A stretch of 64,000 nucleotides of DNA from Gluconobacter vitians (lineage in GTDB: Bacteria; Pseudomonadota; Alphaproteobacteria; Acetobacterales; Acetobacteraceae). The stretch is taken from contig NZ_JABCQG010000007.1 of assembly GCF_015244565.1 (NCBI RefSeq), positions 86,254 through 150,253 on the forward strand. The letters are read 5' to 3'. A program made the position numbers and the translations under genes. The notes beneath the pieces were generated by a model, which saw nothing but the letters and a program-made list of their open reading frames with translations, searched no databases and was not told where the DNA came from. Positions 54,049-63,751 of the stretch are shown here, in pieces; position 1 is the stretch's first letter; each line of letters starts with the position of its first letter.

Positions 54049-54711
54049 TCAGGACGAAGGCGGGAGCCGGCTGAGGTGCCAGACGTTTTCGGACGCCGGG
54101 CAGCGGCCTTTCAGCCCGCCTTTGACCGCCCGGCTTTCCAGAAGCGTGAGAACATAGGCCTGACCATAGCATTCACGCAGGAACGCCTCGTCGACGGAGA
54201 AAGGCGGTCCTTTCAGGCAGGACTGATCGTAATCCAGCGTCACGAGAAGTTCGGGCACCGGGCCGGTCAGGAACAGAAGATAGGCAGCATAGGCCCGGCG
54301 CAGGTCCTCCGGCAGGGCGATCAGTGCGGCACGGTCATAGATACCATCCATCGGACCGAGCAGATCCGGCGTCAGGTCGAAAATATTGCCTGCGAAAATA
54401 CGGATTGTCCCGGCGGAAAAACAGCGCAACGGTCCTGCGTCCCTAATGTCGGGCGTGAGGCCGAGATTGCTGAAGAACCGGCGCACGGCGATATCGCTCA
54501 GCTCACATCCGGTCACGTGAAAACCCTGCCCTGCCAGCCAGACCATGTCCTGGCTCATGCCGCACAGAGGCACGAAAATCCGCGCTCCCGCTGGAAGATC
54601 CAGAGCCGCGATATGACGGGTCAGGAGCGGATTGGCCTGCGTTTCATGAAAGCCCGTCTCGCCGCGTTCCCATTTTTCCTGCCAGAAAACGGCATTCGAT
54701 CCTGCGTCCAT
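54049..54711 (-). CDS. tpm: Thiopurine S-methyltransferase family protein
   Basis: A 220-residue SAM-dependent methyltransferase of the TPMT family. NAVFWQEKWERGETGFHETQANPLL at the N-terminus, SAM motif I as RIFVPLCGMSQDMVWLAGQGFHVTGCELSDIAVRRFF, and YDRAALIALPEDLRRAYAAYL are strong family marks. Bacterial members methylate selenium and tellurium oxyanions or thiopurines. Start at 54711 agrees with the family; longer in-frame starts reach into the opposite helicase gene. It is convergent with hpnR, 3 bp between stops. Confidence 0.9.
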   Translation of the reverse strand: MDAGSNAVFWQEKWERGETGFHETQANPLLTRHIAALDLPAGARIFVPLCGMSQDMVWLAGQGFHVTGCELSDIAVRRFFSNLGLTPDIRDAGPLRCFSAGTIRIFAGNIFDLTPDLLGPMDGIYDRAALIALPEDLRRAYAAYLLFLTGPVPELLVTLDYDQSCLKGPPFSVDEAFLRECYGQAYVLTLLESRAVKGGLKGRCPASENVWHLSRLPPSS

Positions 54712-54808
54712 AAATCCGGCTTTCTCCCTGCTTTTCCCGGCTGAGACTGTGCCGGGTTCTGCTGGCGAGGCAATGGCATGTGTCGGGAAAATGTGAGAAA
54801 AGCCGCTC

Positions 54809-56131
54809 ATGGTCATGCTCACCCCCTCCCAGCGGCAGGCGCTTGATGAAATCATTGCCGCACATGCCGCAGGGCGGCCGACGCATCTTCTGACGGGATA
54901 TGCGGGCAGCGGCAAGACAACGCTGATGCAGGCCGTCGCCCGGCATTTCATGGCTGAAAAGAAGGTGGTGGTCATCACGGCGCCCACCCACAAGGCCACC
55001 GCCGTCCTGCGCTCGAAAGTCGATCGGGACGTTGACTGTCGGACCATCCAGAGCCTGCTGAGCCTCCAGCCGTCCTCGCAGGGCACGACCACGACCCTCG
55101 TGCGCTCCAAGCGGCCGCAGACGATTGCCGATGGTATTGTGATCGTCGATGAATGCTCGATGCTCTCCGCCGAGCTGATGAACTGGATCCGCGATCTTCT
55201 GCGCTACTGCTTCGTGCTGTTCGTGGGAGATCCGGCCCAGCTTCCACCCGTGGGAGAAGCTGCGTCGCCCTCCTTTTCCGTGCCGTCACGCTCCCATCTG
55301 GAGACCGTCGTGCGGCAGGCGGCGGGCAATCCGATCCTCGAAGCCGCGACCATTATCCGCCAGAGCCAGGGGAGTGAAGCCGACTGGAGCTGGGTCCGCG
55401 ATGCGCGTCAGGAGCAGACGGGGCTGTTCCTGCCCAAGGATGTGGAAAGCTGGGTGCGCAAAGCGTTCCTGTCCGATGCTTTTGCCGAAGACAACGACTG
55501 GTGTCGCTATCTGTGCTGGACGAATGCCCGGGTGCATCAGATCAACCGGATGGTCCGCCTTTGGCGCTATGGGGGTGAGACGCCGACGCCTTTCATGCCT
55601 GGCGAGCGGGTCGTGTCACGCGCGCCGTTTTCCGTCCAGCAGGAAGAAGGCGGCCCGCGTCAGGCGATTGCCACGAACGAGGAAGTCCTCGTCATGGACA
55701 TCAAGCCCGGACGGTTGTCGTACAAGTTCGAGCTCTGCAAGGACGTTCCGGCCTGGGTTGCGGATCTCGCCTCATGGGAAGTGACGCTGCTGACAATGGC
55801 GGGGGAGGAAATCACCGGCCATATCGTGCAGAACCAGAAGGAGCTGGAGGCTGTGGACCGGCGTCTGGTGCAGGAAGCGAAGCAGCAGCATCGGCGCTGG
55901 AGCCACCGTTTCGCGTTTCACAACGCCCTGCTCCAGCTTCAGGCGATCTATGCCATGACGGTCCATACCGCGCAGGGCAGCACGTTTAAAAACGTATTCG
56001 TGGATCTTGGCGATATCGGCCGCCGCGCCCGGCAGAACCCGCTGGAGACACAGCAGCTCTGCTATGTGGCGGTGACGCGCGCCACCGACATGGTGTTCCT
56101 CGTCAACACGACGGGTCTTTCCGCGCGATAG
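54809..56131 (+). CDS. RecD/Dda-like SF1B DNA helicase
   Basis: A 440-residue ATP-dependent 5'-3' helicase. Motif [15 protein letters not shown], Ia [36 protein letters not shown], motif IV region [35 protein letters not shown] and [18 protein letters not shown] are all visible. It lacks the long N-terminal domain of RecD/TraA and equals T4 Dda in length and layout, including a short beta-hairpin and SH3-like insert between V-region domains (about 290-360). Such stand-alone Dda-type helicases are mostly known from phages. Start ATG 54809 or 54815. It overlaps the BASS gene by 29 bp at the 3' end. Confidence 0.88.
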   Translation: MVMLTPSQRQALDEIIAAHAAGRPTHLLTGYAGSGKTTLMQAVARHFMAEKKVVVITAPTHKATAVLRSKVDRDVDCRTIQSLLSLQPSSQGTTTTLVRSKRPQTIADGIVIVDECSMLSAELMNWIRDLLRYCFVLFVGDPAQLPPVGEAASPSFSVPSRSHLETVVRQAAGNPILEAATIIRQSQGSEADWSWVRDARQEQTGLFLPKDVESWVRKAFLSDAFAEDNDWCRYLCWTNARVHQINRMVRLWRYGGETPTPFMPGERVVSRAPFSVQQEEGGPRQAIATNEEVLVMDIKPGRLSYKFELCKDVPAWVADLASWEVTLLTMAGEEITGHIVQNQKELEAVDRRLVQEAKQQHRRWSHRFAFHNALLQLQAIYAMTVHTAQGSTFKNVFVDLGDIGRRARQNPLETQQLCYVAVTRATDMVFLVNTTGLSAR

Positions 56132-57020
56132 GTCGCGACGCCCACAGCGACGCCAGAATGGACCCCGAGACATTGTGCCAGATGGAGAAAACCGCTCCGG
56201 GCAGCGCGGCCAGCGGCGAGAAATAGAGACGCCCCAGCGTAGCGGCGAGGCCCGAATTCTGCATACCCACTTCCAGCGCCAGCGTGCGGCAGATGCTTTC
56301 ATCAAAGCCAAGCAGCCGGCCGCCCCAGTAACCGCCCAACAGCCCGATCCCGTTATGCAGGATGACGGCCAGCAGCATGACCGGGCCCGCCTCTTTTAAG
56401 GATGGCCCCACGCCGGCAACGATCGCCCCGATGATGAGCAGGATCGAAACCATGGCCACCAGCGGAAGCGCGGGCTCCACGCGCTTCACCGCACGATGGC
56501 ACAGCGTATTGAGCGTAACCCCTGCCAGCACGGGAAGCGCCACCATCGTCAGGATACTGCGGAACAATGCCCAGCTATCCACGGCAACCCCGGCAGACAC
56601 ATAGAACCGCACCAGAAGCGGCGTTGCGACGATCCCAACGAGGGTGGAGAAAGCACTGATGCTGACGGAGAGTGCAACGTCTCCGCGTGACAGATAGATC
56701 ATGACATTCGAGGCCGTGCCGCTCGATACGCAGCCGACCAGCACCATGCCCGTCGCGAGTGCTGGCGGCATCGACAGCAGATGCGCAATCCCCCAGGCGG
56801 CAAGCGGCATGACGAGATAATGCAGCCCCACGCCTGCCAGAACCGACGCGGGGCGACGCAGGATGCGGCCGAAATCGGCGGGCCTCAGCGATACACCCAT
56901 CGTGAACATGACGAAGGCCAGAAGCGGCGTGATGACAGGGACCAGCGTCAGGAACGGTTCGGGCAGCAGAAGGGCCAGACCGGACACCAGAATGGCCCAG
57001 AGAGGAAAAAGACGTGTCAT
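56103..57020 (-). CDS. Bile acid:Na+ symporter (BASS) family transporter
   Basis: A 305-residue membrane protein with about ten helices of the BASS/YfeH-like superfamily. Family marks are [53 protein letters not shown] (conserved crossover helix with Ser/Thr-Gly), and [16 protein letters not shown] (second crossover). Substrates range from bile acids to pantoate and pyruvate, so no specific solute is assigned. Its 3' end overlaps the helicase gene; weak ribosome site. Confidence 0.92.
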   Translation of the reverse strand: MTRLFPLWAILVSGLALLLPEPFLTLVPVITPLLAFVMFTMGVSLRPADFGRILRRPASVLAGVGLHYLVMPLAAWGIAHLLSMPPALATGMVLVGCVSSGTASNVMIYLSRGDVALSVSISAFSTLVGIVATPLLVRFYVSAGVAVDSWALFRSILTMVALPVLAGVTLNTLCHRAVKRVEPALPLVAMVSILLIIGAIVAGVGPSLKEAGPVMLLAVILHNGIGLLGGYWGGRLLGFDESICRTLALEVGMQNSGLAATLGRLYFSPLAALPGAVFSIWHNVSGSILASLWASRPIARKDPSC

Positions 57021-57242
57021 CTTCGGATCGTGACGGTTGCTGACGGGGAATTCTCTGGGCGCATTAGACTCAACTGGATGAAAATGACAGAAACGTCCTT
57101 ATGCCGGGGCATGGCTGGCCCGTCATCTCTTTCGCTGCCACAGTTGGGAATGAAACAGCCTGAAAAATGCCATTAACCCGGAGGTAAGGTCGGGCTGTCT
57201 TTATGAGGAATCGAAGACCCCGCCTGCCAGCTTTATACGGGA

Positions 57243-58478
57243 GTGGCCTGTACAGCCTGTTCAACAGCCTATGCTTCATCAGTGACTCCTGATCCCCCTA
57301 CTCTGCTCGGGTGCAGCGTGGTTCTTTTCCTGCTTCTGGGCGTACACTTCATCCTGTCTGAATTCTCCGGCAGACGATGGTCGCGTATGGCCTGGTTCGC
57401 GGCACCGTTTCTTCTGGGATCAGTTTCCAGCCTGCTTTTCATTGTCCCGACGCTTCTGCCGGGTTTGTGGAGCCTGCGGCTGGGCGCCCTGTTCATGACT
57501 CTGGCCTACGGGGCCGGGTGGCAGGCCCTGCGTGTCATGCTGGGCTGCCGCCCACGGATTCTGGTCCTGCTGTTCGCCTGCAGCGCGTCTTTCATGCTGT
57601 CGATGCTCGCCGGACCGACCGGCCTGATGCACGTCATCAGTACGACCTTTCGTCTGACAATTATCGCAGCCTTCCACGGTTTCGCCGCGCTTGACCTGAA
57701 GCGGAACGTCAGAATCATGACATCCGCAAGATGTAGCCTGCTCAGACTGCTCTGCATTTACGCAGGCTTCCATCTCCTTCTGGTGCCATTCGTCCTGTGG
57801 ATGCCTGCACCTTTCGGCGCGGCCCCGGCCACTGTCTGGGCGGTTACAAGCTATAATTTCCTCGTTGTCATCGAAGTTGCACTGTTTGCGCTGGCCATGA
57901 TTGCCATCCCCTGGGAGCAACTTGCCTTCCAGCAGCAGGAACTGATCCTGCAGGACCCTCTGTCAGGGGGCAGCAACCGCAGGGCTTTTCAGGCCTGGCT
58001 CGATAATGATGGAACAACCTGCACGCATGAAGCGCTGCTCATGGTCGATATTGATCATTTCAAGTCCATCAACGATGCCCATGGTCATGCGGTCGGCGAT
58101 CAGATCATCACCGCGATGGGCCGGGTCTGTGCGGACATCCTTTATCCCCCGACAATTCTTTTCCGCATTGGCGGGGACGAATTCGTCGTCGTGTTCCAGT
58201 GCGATGGCCCTGATGAAATGCTTGCCACCGCGCAGCGTCTCAGAAACGCCTTTGCCACGGAAACACGCATGATCGGAGGGGGCGCCGTCAAGGCAACACT
58301 CAGTATCGGCGCCGCCCTGTGCCCCGGTACCGGGATCCCCCGGACAGAGCTTCTGGCCCGGGCTGACAGTGCGCTCTACGCGGCCAAACAGACGGGCAGA
58401 GATCGTGTGGTGCATTTCCCGTGGGGAGAAGAGGCACCCGTCCCTGCCCCGGCTGGGAAAGAAGCCGGTAATTCATAA
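57243..58478 (+). CDS. Membrane-bound GGDEF protein (diguanylate cyclase)
   Basis: A 411-residue protein with about six to seven N-terminal hydrophobic segments (20-225) followed by a C-terminal GGDEF domain (about 240-390). The active-site loop is intact (FRIGGDEFVVVF), as are MVDIDHFKSINDAHGHAVGD and the C-terminal ADSALYAAKQTGRDRV. The usual DPLTGLPNRR appears as DPLSGGSNRRAF, and the RxxD inhibitory I-site is not seen upstream of GGDEF. It starts with GTG at 57243 and has no clear ribosome site, so the true start may be further in. Role: c-di-GMP synthesis, signal unknown. Confidence 0.85.
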   Translation: MACTACSTAYASSVTPDPPTLLGCSVVLFLLLGVHFILSEFSGRRWSRMAWFAAPFLLGSVSSLLFIVPTLLPGLWSLRLGALFMTLAYGAGWQALRVMLGCRPRILVLLFACSASFMLSMLAGPTGLMHVISTTFRLTIIAAFHGFAALDLKRNVRIMTSARCSLLRLLCIYAGFHLLLVPFVLWMPAPFGAAPATVWAVTSYNFLVVIEVALFALAMIAIPWEQLAFQQQELILQDPLSGGSNRRAFQAWLDNDGTTCTHEALLMVDIDHFKSINDAHGHAVGDQIITAMGRVCADILYPPTILFRIGGDEFVVVFQCDGPDEMLATAQRLRNAFATETRMIGGGAVKATLSIGAALCPGTGIPRTELLARADSALYAAKQTGRDRVVHFPWGEEAPVPAPAGKEAGNS

Positions 58479-58657
58479 AGCCTTTCCCAGACCAAAGGCC
58501 TTCCCTGTAATGCACCGGCGCGGACAATCCGGAACATGATTTTCTGCCCGGTCTGCTGTATGGGGCATGAATTATGAACAATTATTACAATTGATTTTCC
58601 GCCTGCTGAAGGACACATATCACCCCGTTCAATCGGTTGTACTGGCAGCGGGATTTC

Positions 58658-60769
58658 ATGGGGCCATTCTTCAGTCAGGAAGCACAGAAAATACGGTCAT
58701 CATTTACTGTATTCTTTCGTGATTTGTCCTGGCTCTATGCGCCTCGTCTTTCTGCTCTCGGTTTTTCACTCCGCACGACGATTGCTGCACTGGTCGCCCT
58801 GGCCATAGCTCTCTGGATGGAACTGGGGCAGCCGCAATGGGCCCCCATGACCGTGTGGATCGTGGCGCAGGGGACACTGGGAGAAAGCCTCTCCAAGGCC
58901 CGCTGGCGCGTGGCGGGAACACTGGGCGGCATTGTCTCGGCGATTGCCCTGGCAGCGGCTTTTCCACAGGCGCCCTGGCTGTTCTTTCCGGCGCTGGCGG
59001 TCTGGATCGGGCTGTGTACGGCGCTCGGCACGCTGGTTCATAATTTCCGCAGCTACGCGTTCGTGCTGACGGCCTATACCTGCTCCATCGTGTCCCTGAG
59101 CGCACAGGCGCAGCCCGATCAGGTGTTCAGCATTGCCATGGCGCGCGGGAGCTACATTCTTCTGGGCGTGATCTGCGGGACCGTGGCGGACATGGCCTGC
59201 CGGAGCAATGTTCCCGGCAAGGCGCGCGCCGCCATCCGCAGCCAGCTTCAGCAGATCGTGCTCGAAGCGGCCAATGCTTCACGCGACATCCTGCTCGAAC
59301 ATGGAACGCCCGAGAGCGATCTGCATAACATCTTTTCCCTGTCACTCAGCCTGAGTGACCGGATCGAGTTCAGTGCCATCGAGGTCGGGCGTACGAAGGG
59401 CATTGTCGATTACGCCCGCGCCACGCTCGGACTGGCCTCCCGGCTGATGTCCCGCGCACTGGGCATGCGCAGCCGGCTGAGCGCCGTGCCCCAGCGTTCG
59501 GAATGCACCCAGACCCTGCTGGAAGACAGCGCCGGGATTCTGGATCGGCTGCGGGTCGATATTGATGATGCCGATACCCTGCAGACGCTGCGCCAGGACG
59601 TGCTTGCGCTGATCGGCCGGTGTCAGGCGAACATCGAGCAGACGGTGAGCCTGCCGCGTGCGGAAAGCGACAGTGGCATCGTCTTCAATGACCGTATCCT
59701 GTTACAGGGCCTGCAACTGACGCTGACAGAGCTTCAGCATCTGCTGGGCTGTCTGGCCAGTGATCCCAGCGAAAACCCGAGAGCCGAAAGTTACAGACTG
59801 GCGCGCCCGCGGAACTGGTACGCCGCCATCCACAATGGACTGCGCTCCTGTGCCGCCGTCCTGATGGCGGCCTATGTCTGGGAAGTGACGGCCTGGCCGG
59901 ACGGGCCGCTTTTCATCACGTTCGTCTCGGTGGTCTGCGCGCGTTTTGCCTCCTTCAGCAACACGCTCCTGGCCAGCAGCGCGTTTTTCTCCGGCGCGGT
60001 CTGGGCGACGCTTGCTGCGGTCGTGCCGGTCTTTCTGGTGATGCCGGTCACGGCCTCCTATGCGATGCTGTGCCTGACGATTTCGGTCCCGATGCTGATC
60101 GGGGGACTGGCGACACGTGCGCCCGCCCTCGCTTCACGGGCTGCATCTTTCAGCAATTTCTTCCCGTATCTGATCGGCCTCGACAATCACAGCCGCATCA
60201 ACGAGACCGAATGGTTCAACACGGTGTTCGCCTTGCTGAGCGGTCTCGGCTTTGGTGTGCTCGTGTTCCGCTATGTCTTTCCGTTCCAGCTGACACGGTT
60301 TTACCGGAACTTCCGGCTGGATCTGCTGTCCGATCTGCGGCTTATCGGAAAGAACCGGCGCTCGATGACCGAAGCTGTCTGGGTCGGCCGGATCGTCCTT
60401 GGCATGGAACAGCTGATTGCCCACACCAAGTCAGTCCAGGCCCGCTCCAATGATCGCTGGCTGCACGCCGCGTTTTCAATGATGACGGTCGGGCGCAACC
60501 TGCTCCAGCTTCAGGCCTATCGCGCCCAGATCGGCCTTCCCGAAAACGCACGGGCGATCCTTGCGCGCCTGTGCGAGAGTTTTGCCAGCGCTTCAGCCGG
60601 TCCCGAAACCCTGGAACTCCAGTCGCGGGAAGCACTGGAAAGCCTCGCCGTCATGGAGAACGCAGAAACCAGCCGCAACACCCGCCTGCTTCTGTCCTCC
60701 GTAACGGGATGTCTGATCATCATCTCGACGGAACTTGGTCACCGGAACGAAATTCTGGAAGCATCCTGA
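58658..60769 (+). CDS. FUSC/AaeB-family efflux protein, second copy
   Basis: A 703-residue inner-membrane exporter with two hydrophobic halves separated by a long cytoplasmic region. The N-terminal half (LRTTIAALVALAIALWMELGQPQWAPMTVWIVAQGTLGESLSKARWRVAGTLGG) aligns closely with that of the protein at 11364-13256, and the second half (VWEVTAWPDGPLFITFVSVV) with WEVTAWPSGPAFVSFVALV there. ATG 58658 is preferred over TTG 58637. The small (DUF1656) and membrane-fusion partners are absent here too. The MFS gene follows after about 210 bp. Substrates probably aromatic or fatty organic acids, by family. Confidence 0.88.
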   Translation: MGPFFSQEAQKIRSSFTVFFRDLSWLYAPRLSALGFSLRTTIAALVALAIALWMELGQPQWAPMTVWIVAQGTLGESLSKARWRVAGTLGGIVSAIALAAAFPQAPWLFFPALAVWIGLCTALGTLVHNFRSYAFVLTAYTCSIVSLSAQAQPDQVFSIAMARGSYILLGVICGTVADMACRSNVPGKARAAIRSQLQQIVLEAANASRDILLEHGTPESDLHNIFSLSLSLSDRIEFSAIEVGRTKGIVDYARATLGLASRLMSRALGMRSRLSAVPQRSECTQTLLEDSAGILDRLRVDIDDADTLQTLRQDVLALIGRCQANIEQTVSLPRAESDSGIVFNDRILLQGLQLTLTELQHLLGCLASDPSENPRAESYRLARPRNWYAAIHNGLRSCAAVLMAAYVWEVTAWPDGPLFITFVSVVCARFASFSNTLLASSAFFSGAVWATLAAVVPVFLVMPVTASYAMLCLTISVPMLIGGLATRAPALASRAASFSNFFPYLIGLDNHSRINETEWFNTVFALLSGLGFGVLVFRYVFPFQLTRFYRNFRLDLLSDLRLIGKNRRSMTEAVWVGRIVLGMEQLIAHTKSVQARSNDRWLHAAFSMMTVGRNLLQLQAYRAQIGLPENARAILARLCESFASASAGPETLELQSREALESLAVMENAETSRNTRLLLSSVTGCLIIISTELGHRNEILEAS

Positions 60770-60981
60770 GACGATCTCCCGAATCCGTGATTTTTCTAGG
60801 AAAAATGGAAAACACTCATGTTCACAACTCTCTGAAAACGCTCGGTTCCGCGGGACATTCTGCCGGTCCGGAAGCAATCGGATTCACGAGCTGAATTTTT
60901 GGGTTTCCGTCATGCGATCAAAGTGCCAAAAGCCCTCGCGTTCGGGGCGCTCGGGTCGCCGTTCCAGTCAGGAAGTCTGCC

Positions 60982-62163
60982 GTGTTCAAAACGCTCTCCG
61001 CTCCGGTGATCGCAGGCCTCTGCGCCCTGTTCGCGTCGACCTTTATCGCGATAACGACCGAGGTCGCGCCGGTTGGCCTGCTGATCGACATGGCCAAGTC
61101 CTTCAATATCACCGAAGGTCATGCCGGACTGGCCGTCAGCGCCTATGCGCTGCTCGTCGCGTTCGGGGCCGTGCCCATCACGATTGCCACGAGCCGCATG
61201 GATCGCAAAATACTCATGCTGCTCTGCCTGTGCGGATATGTCCTCTCCAACCTGATTTCCGCAATGGCGCCGAACTTTGCCATTGTCTGTGCCGGCCGCG
61301 CCCTTGGGGGACTGTCACATGCGCTGATGATGTCCATTGCGGCGGCCTATGCCGCCCATCTGGTGCCCGAACGCATGACGGGACGGGCTATTTCCTTCGT
61401 CTTCGGGGGAACATCCCTCGGGTCCGTGCTCGGCGTTCCGGGGACGGCTGCGATCAGCCATTTCGCGAGCTGGCGTGTGGCGCTTTACGTCATTTCGGGG
61501 CTGGCGGCGATGCTGACGATCTTCATCGCGCTCTATCTTCCCCCCGTTCGTGGGGCGGACACCAAGGCGCTCAAAGTTCCGACTATCCGCTCCCCGCAGG
61601 CTGCACGCATTTTCGGCGTCGTGATCGGCGTGAACGCCGTGTTCTTCTTCGCGCATAACCTGCTCTACACCTATGTCTCCCCGCTTCTGCTGGCGCATGG
61701 CCTGCCGGAGCATCTGCTGAGCGTCGCGCTGCTTGTTACGGGCGGTGTCAGCATTTTCGGTCTGTGGGGCGCAGGACAGGTCGTGGACCGCTGGCCGGCA
61801 GCCGGTTTGTTCGGCGGGGGTCTTGCCATGCTCACCGGTATGATCCTGGTCTACGGACATCTGATTTCCGCATGGCCCAGCGTTGGCGCCGTCGGGTTGT
61901 GGTGCATGGGTTATGCCGCCATTATCCCCTTCGTCATGTCCGGCGCCATCCGCGCGCGCGCCACCAGCGCGGATGTGGCCGGAGCGGCCATCAACAGCAG
62001 CAGCAATTTCGGCATCCTTCTGGGCTCGGCCATCGGCGGCCACCTTCTGAGCACGCTGGGCTTTGCCGTGCTGTGCCCGGCCTCCATCGTGATCGCCCTG
62101 GGCGGCATCCTGCTGGCAGCGTTCAATCCCGCAGCCTTCCCCCGTAGGCTTCAGCAGGACTGA
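60982..62163 (+). CDS. MFS transporter, DHA1 (sugar/drug efflux) type
   Basis: A 393-residue transporter with 12 predicted helices. TEVAPVGLLIDMAKSFNITEGHAGLAVSAYALLVAFGAV and the helix 4-5 part GRALGGLSHALMMSIAAAYAAHLVP and GTSLGSVLGVPGTAAI are the AraJ/SotB/YdhP subgroup. Loop 2-3 has TSRMDRKILML. The GTG start has AGGAAG six bases upstream, a strong site that decides the start. It ends 11 bp before the convergent membrane gene. Likely an exporter of sugars, arabinose-like compounds or drugs, substrate unknown. Confidence 0.88.
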   Translation: MFKTLSAPVIAGLCALFASTFIAITTEVAPVGLLIDMAKSFNITEGHAGLAVSAYALLVAFGAVPITIATSRMDRKILMLLCLCGYVLSNLISAMAPNFAIVCAGRALGGLSHALMMSIAAAYAAHLVPERMTGRAISFVFGGTSLGSVLGVPGTAAISHFASWRVALYVISGLAAMLTIFIALYLPPVRGADTKALKVPTIRSPQAARIFGVVIGVNAVFFFAHNLLYTYVSPLLLAHGLPEHLLSVALLVTGGVSIFGLWGAGQVVDRWPAAGLFGGGLAMLTGMILVYGHLISAWPSVGAVGLWCMGYAAIIPFVMSGAIRARATSADVAGAAINSSSNFGILLGSAIGGHLLSTLGFAVLCPASIVIALGGILLAAFNPAAFPRRLQQD

Positions 62164-62174
62164 GGCCGCGGCCG

Positions 62175-62651
62175 CTAGCCGATCATGTCCTTTTCCTTCT
62201 TTTCGCGCTCCGCCCCGATGCTGAGCTTCTGATAGATCCCGAGCGCGATCACCATTCCCGTCGCCACAACCAGAAGGGCAGCGGGATAGAGAATATCGCC
62301 GGGAGCTTTGCCACTGCGCTCAAATACGCCGACCAGCCCTTCGATAAAGACTGCGATGATGACGGTGGTCATGAACTTGGTCAGGCTGACGCGGGCTTCG
62401 GCAATGGACTGCTTGCCCTTGGGCCGCAGGACTTCTTCCTCAATGAAGTATTTCGCCACGTCAAAGACGGCGATCGAGATCACGACATAGCTGATGGCCT
62501 GAAGGATTTCCTCGCGCCCCTCCGTCAGGGACGCCACGAAGGCCGAGACAAGACCGATGCCTCCCGAGAGGATCAGGAAGCTCGCCAGAAGGATCAGCAG
62601 CGCGCTGGCACCCGCAAAGGCCCAGCGGGACAGGGAATGAATGTTCGGCAT
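62175..62651 (-). CDS. Hypothetical four-helix membrane protein
   Basis: A 158-residue protein with four hydrophobic segments (about 12-40, 50-72, 92-115, 122-145) and charged connecting loops (TEGREE, EEEVLRPKGKQSIAEARVSLTK) and tail (AEREKKEKDMIG). No family name could be assigned with confidence; conserved proteins of this size and shape occur in proteobacteria. ATG 62651 gives a compact protein; a longer in-frame start at 62735 adds 28 polar residues. Weak GAG ribosome site. Confidence 0.75.
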   Translation of the reverse strand: MPNIHSLSRWAFAGASALLILLASFLILSGGIGLVSAFVASLTEGREEILQAISYVVISIAVFDVAKYFIEEEVLRPKGKQSIAEARVSLTKFMTTVIIAVFIEGLVGVFERSGKAPGDILYPAALLVVATGMVIALGIYQKLSIGAEREKKEKDMIG

Positions 62652-62789
62652 GATGTGTCGCTCTGCATCTGAAGGAAAACCGCAGACAGATCCGGACATT
62701 TTCAGCGACAGGGACCGTCCGCGGGACAGCCCCATATTATCCGACCTGATAGCGCAAATGCGAGCAGGATCTTCGCACTACTTAGACTA

Positions 62790-63632
62790 GGGCCTGTTAG
62801 CACTTGAATTTCTTCCCATATTGTAGGGATGGAAGAAGGAGACAGAACAGGCACCTTTACGGACGAGACATGGGCGATCTGGGAGCCTCTGATTGAAGCG
62901 GTTCGCCCACGAGGCAAGACGCCGCCCCATGATCTGCGGCGCACGATAGCAGCGATTTTCTGGCGTCATGAGAATGGCGCGAAATGGCGGAGCATCCCCG
63001 CTGAACTGGGTCCATGGTGGCGGGCGGCGCAGCTTTTCATCCGCTGGGCGAAACTCGGCGTGTGGGAACGCCTGCTCGAACGGGTTCAGGAACAACAGGG
63101 AGTGGCGTTCGGAATGACTTTTCTGGATGGCACAAACATCAGGGCTCACCACAAGGCGGCGGGAGCCCAAAAAAAGGGGGCTCTTTTGAAGAGCGGGACC
63201 ATCGTGAAGCACTTGGCCGCTCTCGCGGCGGCTATGGCACAAAAGTCTGCGTGATAGCAGACGGGCATGGAAAGGCTGTTGGTTTTGCGCTGGCCCCCGG
63301 ACAGGCTCATGAACTGCCCCTGGCATCAGCCATGCTCGACAACCTTCCCGCCATTCCTCTGTGGGTAGTGGCGGACAAGGGCTACGCGTCGAATGCCTTC
63401 CGTGAGCGTATCTGGGACATGGGAGCCCGACCGGCCATTCCCGCGAAACGACGCGATGCACCTGTTGCCTGCCCCAAATGGGCCTATCGGTGTCGGCACA
63501 TGGTCGAGAACCTCTGGGCTCGCCTCAAGGAGTGGCGTGCAGTCGCGACCAGATACGAAAAAACAGCGGCGTCGTTCCTCGCGGTCATCCACATCGCTGC
63601 CGCAGCAGACTGGATCAAGCCCTAACAGGCCC
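62790..63632 (+). mobile_element. Complete IS5-family element (IS427/IS1031-like)
   Basis: The ends are inverted repeats: the left starts GGGCCTGTTAG-CA-CTTGA and the right, read inward, starts GGGCCTGTTAG-GG-CTTGA. Each end is flanked by TA (62788-62789 and 63633-63634), a target duplication seen in parts of the IS5 family. The 843-bp length and single frameshifted transposase suit the IS427 group. It has landed in the intergenic space after the membrane protein gene. Confidence 0.88.
62829..63625 (+). CDS. IS5-family transposase, made by -1 frameshift
   Basis: Two overlapping frames together encode one DDE transposase. Frame 1 (62829-63254) has the N-terminal DUF4096-like helix-turn-helix region (TDETWAIWEPLIE...IFWRHENGAKWRSIP) and the first catalytic Asp in FLDGTNIRAHHKAAG. 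The slippery heptamer A AAA AAG at 63170-63176 is followed by GGGG; a -1 slip enters the frame ending at 63625, which continues SFEERDHREALGRSRGGYGTKV with the second Asp in VVADKGYAS and the Glu in HMVENLWARLKEWRAVATRYEK (the Y-2-R-3-E-6-K signature). Reading through without slipping stops at 63254. Both frames look intact, so this is probably active by programmed frameshift rather than a pseudogene. Confidence 0.85.
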
Positions 63633-63751
63633 TAAGGTTGGTGCTGAGGGAGTTGAGGTTATTTTCAAACAGCTTTTTAAGATGCTTAAGTGATAACTCT
63701 TATCCTCTTGAGCAATTTGTTAGAGCAAACAAGCTTGAATCTGATGGTTTA

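Noticed and set aside
62829..63625. Calling the upstream transposase a frameshifted pseudogene
   Set aside because: The break lies exactly at an A AAA AAG slippery site and both halves retain DDE residues, so programmed frameshifting explains it better.
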